NCBI GenBank assembly: GCA_964426655.1
Contig: CAYRQT010000054.1
Location: 1 to 12,138, forward strand
Length of the DNA stretch: 12,138 nucleotides
Reading direction: 5' to 3'
Source of the DNA: RGIG8306 sp964426655
GTDB taxonomy: Bacteria; Bacillota; Clostridia; Lachnospirales; Lachnospiraceae
Shown here: piece by piece, positions 1-5,523 of the stretch
Numbering within the stretch: position 1 is the stretch's first letter
Layout: every line of letters begins with the position of its first letter
Notes under the pieces: model-generated
What the model was told of the DNA's origin: nothing
The model's input: only the letters and a program-made list of their open reading frames with translations
Database searches by the model: none
Program-made: the position numbers and the translations under genes

Positions 1-8
1 TAATTATG

Positions 9-23
9 CAGTGCCAGGCACTG
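9..23. repeat. Perfect 7-bp inverted repeat with a one-base centre
   Basis: CAGTGCC and GGCACTG flank a single central A, giving a 15-base dyad about 65 bases upstream of the -35 box of the amt promoter. No T-run follows on either side, so it does not look like an intrinsic terminator. It could be an operator for a dimeric regulator, or the tail of something left of the window. The symmetry is seen directly; any function is a guess. Confidence 0.4.
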
Positions 24-89
24 TTGTATATGTTACGATGAATAATTCAGGTTTATTTCTTAATTTTTTACTGTTTTTTAATATTTGAG

Positions 90-119
90 TTGACTTTCTT
101 TAGTGTAACCCGATATAAT
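90..119 (+). promoter_or_regulatory. Sigma-A-type promoter of the amt-PII gene
   Basis: A -35 box TTGACT (90-95) and a perfect -10 box TATAAT (114-119) are separated by 18 bases, close to the vegetative consensus. Transcription should begin near 125-127, leaving a leader of about 115 bases before the amt start at 243. The upstream stretch (about 55-90) is rich in A/T runs and could act as an UP-like element. I see no sigma-54 type -24/-12 box here. Confidence 0.8.
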
Positions 120-134
120 CTGCCCAACAAGGCA

Positions 135-171
135 AAATGAATTATCATTTGACATGTACAAGGACGTACAT
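135..171 (+). promoter_or_regulatory. Tandem small hairpins in the amt leader (possible ANTAR-type antiterminator)
   Basis: Two short hairpins lie back to back in the predicted leader RNA. The first pairs AAATG (135-139) with CATTT (146-150) around AATTAT. The second pairs ATGTAC (154-159) with GTACAT (166-171) around the hexaloop AAGGAC, which has A at loop position 1 and G at position 4. ANTAR RNA-binding antiterminators (NasR, AmiR, EutV families) recognise tandem hairpins with hexaloops of this A1/G4 type. The 3' arm of the second hairpin is also part of the 5' arm of the following terminator, so the two folds exclude one another. The first loop has A1 but lacks G4, so the match is partial. 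No ANTAR gene lies in this window. Confidence 0.4.
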
Positions 172-197
172 CCCACAGCAGGGGTGTACGTCTTTTT
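160..197 (+). terminator. Terminator-like hairpin in the amt 5' leader (candidate attenuator)
   Basis: The arm 160-174 pairs with 181-195 around the loop ACAGCA: a core of 12 pairs (163-174 with 181-192, one G-U), extendable outward by three more. A run of five T (193-197) closes it. It lies between the promoter (90-119) and the amt start (243), inside the leader, so it should stop transcription before the gene unless another fold wins. The alternative hairpin at 154-171 takes up part of its 5' arm. An alternative reading is that it ends a small RNA of roughly 70 bases starting near 126. Confidence 0.75.
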
Positions 198-242
198 ACA
201 TATAGTAGCACACAAAAAAATTGTTAGAAGGAGAGTGACGCT

Positions 243-1925
243 ATGTATTCATCAGTTGATACCATTTGGGTCCTACTGGCAGCGGTTCTGGTCTTTTTCA
301 TGCAGGCAGGTTTTGCCATGGTGGAGACCGGCTTTACACGAGCCAAGAACGCCGGTAACATTATCATGAAGAATTTGATGGACTTTGCTTTAGGTTCCAT
401 CGTCTTCTGGATTATCGGATTTGGTTTAATGCAGGGAACTTCCCTGGGAGGTATTATCGGTACCCCCGACTTTTTCATTCAGGGAGAGTATGGCGGTGGA
501 AGCATTCCCACTGCTGCTTTTGTCATCTTCCAGACTGTATTTGCAGCAACTGCTGCAACCATCGTTTCCGGTGCAATGGCTGAAAGAACAAAATTCAGCG
601 TTTACTGTATTTACAGTTTGGTCATCACCGCATTTATCTACCCTGTATCCGGTCACTGGATTTGGGGCGGCGGCTGGTTATCCCAGTTAGGTTTCCATGA
701 TTTTGCAGGTTCCACAGCAGTACATATGGTTGGTGGTATTGCTGCATTTATCGGCGCAATCTTCTTAGGGCCCCGTATCGGAAAATTTGACAAAAACGGA
801 AAACCTAATGCTATTCCCGGCCACAGCATTACTCTTGGTGCTTTGGGCGTGTTCATCTTATGGTTTGGTTGGTTTGGTTTCAACCCCGGTTCCACTTTAT
901 CTGCTACAGGGGATGACAGCCTAGTTGCCATGGGCAACATTTTCATGACCACCAACCTCGCTGCAGCTGCCGGTGCAACCTCTACCATGGTTTTCACCTG
1001 GCTCCGTTACAAGAAACCAGATGTTTCCCTTACCCTGAATGGTGCACTTGCCGGTCTTGTTGCCATTACAGCTGGATGTGATGCTGTAAGCAACTGGGGA
1101 GCTTTGATCATTGGTCTGCTTGCCGGTATCCTGGTTGTTCTGGCTGTTGAACTTCTTGACAAGAAGCTGAAGGTTGATGATCCTGTGGGTGCTGTTGCCG
1201 TACATGGTTTCTGCGGTGCTTTCGGTACCATTATGGTTGGTCTGTTTGCTGTAGATGGTGGTCTTTTCTATGGCGGCGGTCTGAAGCTGCTTGGCATTCA
1301 GATTCTGGGCGTTGTGTCCGTTGCCATCTGGGTAACCGTTGCCATGGTCATCCTGTTCACTATCCTTAATAAGACCATCGGACTTCGTGTATCCACTAAA
1401 GAAGAGCTTTCAGGACTGGATCTGGAAGAACATGGACTGGTTAACGCATATGCCGATTTCATGCCTACACAGAGCTCCGTATTCATCTCTTCTACATCAG
1501 AGAAAGCTGCTCCGGCCATTCCTGTTGAAAAAGCTGTTCCCGTTGAGCATAAAGCTGCTCCGGCCAGTGACTCAGCCATTACAAAAGTGGATATTTTGAT
1601 GAATCCTGACAAATTTGCAGACGTTAAGGAAGCGCTTCAGGCCATTGGTGTTACCGGCATGACCGTCACCACTGTAATGGGTTGCGGCATGCAAAAAGGT
1701 GCTACAGAGTTCTATCGTGGTGTACCTGTTGCTGCAAGTCTCTTGCAGAAGATCAAAGCAGAAATCGTTGTTTGCAAGGTTCCTGTCAGTGATGTGGTAG
1801 AAACCGCTAAGAAAGTGCTTTACACCGGAAATATCGGAGACGGAAAGATTTTCGTATACGATGTACAGAATGTTATCAAGGTTCGTACCGGTGAAGAAGG
1901 ATATGATGCTTTACAGGATGAATAA
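243..1925 (+). CDS. amt: Ammonium transporter fused to a C-terminal PII signalling domain
   Basis: A 560-residue membrane protein. Residues about 1-405 are a full Amt/MEP/Rh channel that moves ammonium across the cytoplasmic membrane. It has the family signature region at 153-172 (DFAGSTAVHMVGG...), the pore twin histidines H161 and H321, and the usual cytosolic tail with GLDLEEHG. A Pro/Ala/Lys/Glu-rich linker (about 412-445) leads to a complete PII domain (446-560). PII residues used for 2-oxoglutarate and nucleotide binding are present: Q484 (GlnB Q39), K503 (K58), K535 (K90) and R548 (R103), with the GDGKIF motif. The T-loop has full length, but the uridylylation tyrosine (GlnB Y51) is V496. 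Free GlnK normally plugs AmtB from the cytosol, so the tethered domain probably gates its own channel or trimer (inference). The start is fixed by AAGGAG at 228-233, nine bases upstream. Fusion and family are secure; in-cell behaviour is inferred. Confidence 0.96.
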   Translation: MYSSVDTIWVLLAAVLVFFMQAGFAMVETGFTRAKNAGNIIMKNLMDFALGSIVFWIIGFGLMQGTSLGGIIGTPDFFIQGEYGGGSIPTAAFVIFQTVFAATAATIVSGAMAERTKFSVYCIYSLVITAFIYPVSGHWIWGGGWLSQLGFHDFAGSTAVHMVGGIAAFIGAIFLGPRIGKFDKNGKPNAIPGHSITLGALGVFILWFGWFGFNPGSTLSATGDDSLVAMGNIFMTTNLAAAAGATSTMVFTWLRYKKPDVSLTLNGALAGLVAITAGCDAVSNWGALIIGLLAGILVVLAVELLDKKLKVDDPVGAVAVHGFCGAFGTIMVGLFAVDGGLFYGGGLKLLGIQILGVVSVAIWVTVAMVILFTILNKTIGLRVSTKEELSGLDLEEHGLVNAYADFMPTQSSVFISSTSEKAAPAIPVEKAVPVEHKAAPASDSAITKVDILMNPDKFADVKEALQAIGVTGMTVTTVMGCGMQKGATEFYRGVPVAASLLQKIKAEIVVCKVPVSDVVETAKKVLYTGNIGDGKIFVYDVQNVIKVRTGEEGYDALQDE

Positions 1926-1938
1926 CATAGCTTGAATT

Positions 1939-1972
1939 AAGGCCCGTCAGGTGAATACCTGGCGGGCCTTTT
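1939..1972. terminator. Two-way intrinsic terminator between amt and gapN
   Basis: GC-rich arms 1941-1952 and 1957-1968 form a 12-pair stem (one G-U) around the loop GAAT. On the plus strand TTTT follows and AA precedes, extending the stem. It begins 13 bases after the amt stop and suits the plus-strand gene best. On the minus strand the downstream sequence TTAATT is a weaker T-run, but the hairpin lies about 45 bases past the gapN stop and probably serves that gene too. Confidence 0.85.
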
Positions 1973-2016
1973 AATGTGCTTATTATTAAGTTTCAATAGA
2001 TTTATGAACAACCATC

Positions 2017-3483
2017 TCAGATATTCTGGTGTCTCAGATTAACCACTGTACATTTGGGTCTGGACATAGATTCAATGGAATACCGGATTCCCTGTGTGCC
2101 AAGGCCGGATGCTTTAACCCCCAGAAAAGGAAAATGGTCCGGTCCCCGCTCTGTTTTATTATTGATCTGAACCGTTCCCACTTCCAGCCTGTGTGCTACA
2201 TCAAAGGCATCATTAATATTCTCCGTAAACACCGCAGACTGCAGTCCATATTCAGATGCATTGGCAATATCAATCGCTTCATCCTTATTTTTCACTCTTA
2301 TCACGGGCAATACCGGTCCAAAGGGCTCTTCCCATGCCAGTCGCATGTCCGTTGTTACATTGTCAAAAAGAGTGGGCGCAATGGTATTCCCGGTTCTGGT
2401 TCCGCCTATTAAAAGCTTTGCCCCTTTATCAAGGGCATCCTGCATCAGTTCTTCCACAAAATCTGCAGCTTTCGTACTAATCAGGGGGACAATATCCACT
2501 TCCTCTTCCAACGGGTTCCCTACCCGAAGTTTTTCCATTTTCTTTCGTATTTTCTCCACAAGCCGGTCTGCTACCTGCTCTTCTACCAAAATTCTTTTAA
2601 CTGCTGTACATCGCTGTCCAGAATAGGAGAAGCCGCCTGCCACAATGTTATCTGCCGCCAGCTCCAGATCTGCATCTTCCAAAACAATGGCTGCATCCTT
2701 TCCTCCCAGTTCCATGAGAAGTGGCACCATGTGGGTGACCTGGGCAATATGGCTGCCCACATCTGTACTCCCCGTAAAATTAATAAACTGAATTCCACGG
2801 TGGGTGGTAATGTAGTCTCCTATTTCGCTTCCTTTTCCAGTAACCGTATTTAACACCCCATCGGGAACCCCAGCTGCCTGAAAGACTCTGGCCAGGTAAA
2901 GGCCACACAAACTTCCCTGTGAAGCAGGTTTCAAAACCACCGCATTTCCCGCCATAAGTGCAGGTGCAATTTTGGAGGCCGCCAGATTTATGGGATAATT
3001 AAATGGTGAAATGGCTAATACCACGCCCAGTGGTTCCCGTTGAACAATGGATACTTTTGTGGGTTTTCCGCCCGGGAAACTGTCCCCTGGAATGCTTTCT
3101 CCCGATATGTTTTTTGCAGTATCTGCTGTAAATCGTATAAAATCTGCTGTTCTTTCCACTTCAGACAGGCTACTTTTCTTGTCTTTGGCAATCTCTTTCA
3201 TCATCAGATGTGCCAAAATATCTCTGTATTCTATCAGCAAATCAGCTGCCCGATACATTATGGAAGCCTTCTCATCCATTGGAATGCTCTTCCAGCTTTT
3301 CTGTGCTGTGTGAGCTCCCTCTATCACTCCGTCCACTTCCTGCAGGGACATGGCTGGCACCTCTCCGACAAGTTCTCCATTTACAGGAGAAAAAATAGGC
3401 AGGTACCGGCCTGTTACTGCCGGTACCCACTGTCCATTTACCAGATTTTTATATTTGTCCTTTTCTTTTATTTCATCAAACAT
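2017..3483 (-). CDS. gapN: NADP-dependent non-phosphorylating glyceraldehyde-3-phosphate dehydrogenase
   Basis: A 488-residue aldehyde dehydrogenase superfamily enzyme that oxidises glyceraldehyde-3-phosphate directly to 3-phosphoglycerate, making NADPH and skipping the ATP-forming step of glycolysis. The sequence follows streptococcal GapN closely from memory. It shows the SPFNYPINLA block with oxyanion N162, K185 of the cofactor-binding LKP motif, the FTGST motif at 236-240, catalytic base E258 in MELGGKDAAI, and nucleophile C292 in SGQRCTAVKR. It also has the GapN-like stretches TTDMRLAWEEPFGPVLP, INNKTERG and FPFLGVKASG. Basic residues R111 and R446 fit GapN substrate phosphate binding. 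Length is normal for the family. AAGGAG lies about 11 bases before the ATG, with a closer GGAAG. The gene appears to be transcribed alone from a strong promoter (3530-3558). A general ALDH is the only alternative, and much less likely. Confidence 0.93.
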   Translation of the reverse strand: MFDEIKEKDKYKNLVNGQWVPAVTGRYLPIFSPVNGELVGEVPAMSLQEVDGVIEGAHTAQKSWKSIPMDEKASIMYRAADLLIEYRDILAHLMMKEIAKDKKSSLSEVERTADFIRFTADTAKNISGESIPGDSFPGGKPTKVSIVQREPLGVVLAISPFNYPINLAASKIAPALMAGNAVVLKPASQGSLCGLYLARVFQAAGVPDGVLNTVTGKGSEIGDYITTHRGIQFINFTGSTDVGSHIAQVTHMVPLLMELGGKDAAIVLEDADLELAADNIVAGGFSYSGQRCTAVKRILVEEQVADRLVEKIRKKMEKLRVGNPLEEEVDIVPLISTKAADFVEELMQDALDKGAKLLIGGTRTGNTIAPTLFDNVTTDMRLAWEEPFGPVLPVIRVKNKDEAIDIANASEYGLQSAVFTENINDAFDVAHRLEVGTVQINNKTERGPDHFPFLGVKASGLGTQGIRYSIESMSRPKCTVVNLRHQNI

Positions 3484-3529
3484 AGGCTTCCATACTCCTT
3501 TTCAATATTGCAAAATTAGATTGTGTGCA

Positions 3530-3558
3530 ATTGTAGCATGGTTTCTTTCCTATGTCAA
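3530..3558 (-). promoter_or_regulatory. Near-consensus extended -10 promoter of gapN
   Basis: Read on the minus strand, a perfect -35 box TTGACA (3558-3553) is followed after 17 bases by TACAAT (3535-3530). A TG lies one base upstream of it, as in an extended -10 element. Transcription should begin near 3523, about 40 bases before the gapN start. The palindrome CAATATTG (3503-3510) lies within this short leader and might be an operator, but I recognise no regulator for it. The promoter lies just past the stop codon of the aldo-keto reductase gene. Confidence 0.82.
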
Positions 3559-3566
3559 CCATTCCA

Positions 3567-4406
3567 TCAGAATTCCTGATAAATGGCCGGATCCTGATTT
3601 TTAATTCTGCCATTGGGTTTTGTGAGCATGTCTATTTTTTTCATGTCCTCTTCTTCAATGACAAAATCAAAGATGTGCAGATTCTCCTGCTGATGCTCTT
3701 GAGAAAATGCCTTGGGAATGGGCACAATCTCATGCTGTACATGCCAGCGCAGAATCAGCTGAGAAATGCTTTTTCCGTACTTTTCTGCCAGTTTGACCAG
3801 CAAAGGCTCTTTAAACAAAGCAATCCCCCGCCCCAATGGACTCCAAGCCTCCGTCACAATGCCCTTTCTCTTATGCCAAGCTACCTGCTCCAGTTGATTA
3901 AAATAGGGATGTAACTCAATCTGATTCACGGCAGGAATCACTGCCGTTTCTTTCCGCAGTTTTCGAATATGATCCGGCAGGAAATTACACACCCCAATGC
4001 TTTTGACATAACCCCTTTTCTGGGCTTCGATCATAGCCTGCCAGGCCTCCACATAACGGTCCTCCTTGGGATTTGGCCAATGAATCAGATATAAATCGAA
4101 ATAGGATAAGCCTGCTCTGAATAAAGATTCCTCCACAGTATACAAAGCTTCCTTATAGGCATGGTGTCTGCCTGGGAGCTTGGATGTAACAAATACTTCT
4201 TCCCTGGGAATTCCACTGGTACGGATGGCCTCCCCCACTGCTCCCTCATTTTCATAATTAAAGGCAGAGTCCAAAAGCCGATAGCCTCCTTCCAGGGCCA
4301 AGCGGATGCTGGTCGCTCCCTCTCTTCCGTTCAGAGCATAGGTGCCAAATCCCAGAACGGGAATGGAAGTGCCATCCCTCATCGTATAAACAGTTGCATC
4401 TTTCAT
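3567..4406 (-). CDS. Aldo/keto reductase
   Basis: A 279-residue NADPH-dependent oxidoreductase of the AKR superfamily (TIM barrel, cytosolic), of the kind that reduces small aldehydes and ketones such as methylglyoxal or 2,5-diketogluconate-type substrates. The catalytic tetrad is visible as D46, Y51, K76 and H109 (DSAFNY, TSKLPG, LIHWP). AKR signature blocks are present at 41-61 and around K232 (IPKAFSQEH). I place the start at the ATG at 4406, eight bases after a perfect AAGGAG (4420-4415). A GTG nine bases further upstream would overlap that ribosome site. It follows the VOC gene by 26 bases, so it is probably the last gene of that transcript. The actual substrate cannot be read from the sequence; a methylglyoxal or general aldehyde reductase role is inferred from the neighbours. 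Confidence 0.9.
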   Translation of the reverse strand: MKDATVYTMRDGTSIPVLGFGTYALNGREGATSIRLALEGGYRLLDSAFNYENEGAVGEAIRTSGIPREEVFVTSKLPGRHHAYKEALYTVEESLFRAGLSYFDLYLIHWPNPKEDRYVEAWQAMIEAQKRGYVKSIGVCNFLPDHIRKLRKETAVIPAVNQIELHPYFNQLEQVAWHKRKGIVTEAWSPLGRGIALFKEPLLVKLAEKYGKSISQLILRWHVQHEIVPIPKAFSQEHQQENLHIFDFVIEEEDMKKIDMLTKPNGRIKNQDPAIYQEF

Positions 4407-4432
4407 ATGGTACACTCCTTTCGTGTATCTAT

Positions 4433-4792
4433 TTAAGCCGGAATAATCTCCAGCCAGTAACCGTCCGGATCTACAATGAAATAAATACCCATCTCCGGAT
4501 TTTCATAACAAATACATCCCATCTCTTTATGTTTTTTGTAAGCCCCCTGGTAGTCCTCTACCTTAAAGGCCAGATGGAATTCATTCTCTCCCAGATTGTA
4601 TGGCTGGGGATGATCTTTTAACCATGTCAGTTCCAATTCAAAAGAAGAGGCCTCGTTGCGAATGTAGGAAAGGATAAAGCCATTTCCCTCTTTACGTCGG
4701 CACTCTTTTAACCCAAGGGCTTCTTCGTAAAATGCCAGGGATTTTTCCAAATTTGACACATTGTAATTTTCATGTACCATCTTAAATGTCAT
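4433..4792 (-). CDS. Glyoxalase I-like VOC-family metalloprotein
   Basis: A 119-residue protein of the vicinal oxygen chelate (glyoxalase/bleomycin resistance) superfamily. It keeps all four positions that bind metal in E. coli GloA: H7 (MVHENY), E54 (ELELT), H73 (EFHLAF) and E115 in the ending DPDGYWLEIIP. GloA converts the methylglyoxal-thiol adduct to a lactoyl thioester; which thiol would be used here is unknown, since many clostridia lack glutathione. The gene starts inside the stop of the upstream MBL gene (ATGA, 4792-4789), with GGAGG seven bases before the ATG, so translation of the two is probably coupled. The length is slightly short of the 135 residues of GloA. A lactoylglutathione-lyase-type function is likely, but other VOC isomerases or dioxygenases cannot be ruled out. 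Confidence 0.85.
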   Translation of the reverse strand: MTFKMVHENYNVSNLEKSLAFYEEALGLKECRRKEGNGFILSYIRNEASSFELELTWLKDHPQPYNLGENEFHLAFKVEDYQGAYKKHKEMGCICYENPEMGIYFIVDPDGYWLEIIPA

Positions 4793-5466
4793 TTTGCTTC
4801 CTCCGTATTCTGTATAATGGTTTTATAAGCAGGATGGTCCCTGCAGAAACGCTGGATAATAGAAGGTTTTTTCCAATAGTGCATAGGATATACCTTTTCT
4901 GCCCCCACTTTATCCAAAAAATATAAGAGACCCCTGTATGCATTTTCCTCCTGGCGGGGATCCAGCGGGATAAAAGCTATCTGTATGGAAGTTCCACTCA
5001 GGCTGTCAATAATCTTACGAAACCGTTTTGTCATTTCCTCATTATCTCTATCAGGTTCTCCTCGCCATACCCAGTCATTTAAGTCTCCGGCAAAATAAAG
5101 TGTCCCTTCCGTCGTTTTCACCAGAAAAGCCAGCCCTTCATCCGTAGATGGCAGGGTCCGTATGTTCAATTCTCCAATGGAATACTCGCCCACCTGAAGA
5201 ATATGGCGATCTGGAAAGGCAAGTGTATCTTTTTCGGCAATGTCAAAGGAGATCAGACTGTGTATTCTACCTTGAGGGAAATTCTGCTGTGCAAGAAGCT
5301 CCAGAACATGTGGATTAAAATGATCATAGTGCTTGTGACTGAAAAAAAGATACATCTCTTTTTGGGGGTCCAGCACCGGCAGTTCTCCTTCAAAATAATC
5401 AAACAGGCAATATGCCTTTTTTAATTCTGCCAGAAAGCCACTGTGCCCCAGGTAAATGATTTTCAT
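4789..5466 (-). CDS. MBL-fold (metallo-beta-lactamase superfamily) hydrolase
   Basis: A 225-residue protein with the metal-binding pattern of the MBL fold: SHKHYDHFNP gives H44, H46, D48 and H49, FAGDLN gives the bridging D128, and PMHYW gives H196. The stretch STDEGLAFLV (107-116) occupies the place where many relatives carry the third histidine; from memory this STD-type block is usual in a group of Firmicutes MBL proteins, so I do not treat it as damage. The substrate is unknown. Its overlap with a glyoxalase I-like gene suggests a glyoxalase II-like thioesterase step, but the sequence looks closer to UlaG-type hydrolases than to GloB. AAAGGAGA lies five bases before the ATG. The acnA terminator sits directly upstream and I find no separate promoter, so expression may depend on read-through. 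Confidence 0.85.
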   Translation of the reverse strand: MKIIYLGHSGFLAELKKAYCLFDYFEGELPVLDPQKEMYLFFSHKHYDHFNPHVLELLAQQNFPQGRIHSLISFDIAEKDTLAFPDRHILQVGEYSIGELNIRTLPSTDEGLAFLVKTTEGTLYFAGDLNDWVWRGEPDRDNEEMTKRFRKIIDSLSGTSIQIAFIPLDPRQEENAYRGLLYFLDKVGAEKVYPMHYWKKPSIIQRFCRDHPAYKTIIQNTEEAK

Positions 5467-5481
5467 GGAATCTCCTTTCAG

Positions 5482-5517
5482 AAAAACGCAGGTATACCAT
5501 TCCCCGGCATGCCTGCG
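5482..5517 (-). terminator. Intrinsic terminator after acnA
   Basis: On the minus strand, CGCAGGCATGCC (5517-5506) pairs with GGTATACCTGCG (5498-5487) across a seven-base loop, with one C-A mismatch and one G-U pair, followed by TTTTT (5486-5482). It begins a few bases after the acnA stop. The ribosome site of the MBL gene follows almost at once (about 5478-5471), so this imperfect hairpin may let part of the transcripts through into the next genes. Confidence 0.72.
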
Positions 5518-5523
5518 CTTTAT

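Noticed and set aside
8..30. GGCAC within the dyad as part of a sigma-54 (-24/-12) promoter
   Set aside because: The required GC at the -12 position is absent on both strands, and a good sigma-A promoter lies downstream.
201..206. TATAGT as a second amt promoter downstream of the attenuator
   Set aside because: No -35-like hexamer occurs 16-18 bases upstream; the sequence there is the GC-rich hairpin arm.
154..369. A 71-codon plus-strand reading frame starting in the amt leader, a possible leader peptide
   Set aside because: Its start lies in the hairpin arm with no ribosome site, and it runs over 120 bases into amt in another frame with no recognisable protein character. The hairpins explain the sequence better.
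2029..2626. Plus-strand reading frames opposite gapN, and similar ones opposite acnA and the liv genes
   Set aside because: They are antisense shadows of well-supported genes, rich in Cys, Ser and His with no family resemblance and no ribosome sites.
3570..3592. ATCAG/CTGAT hairpin at the end of the aldo-keto reductase gene as a terminator
   Set aside because: The stem has only five pairs and no T-run follows; most of it is coding sequence.
4407..4415. GTG start for the aldo-keto reductase
   Set aside because: The GTG overlaps the AAGGAG sequence itself, which is ideally spaced for the ATG at 4406.
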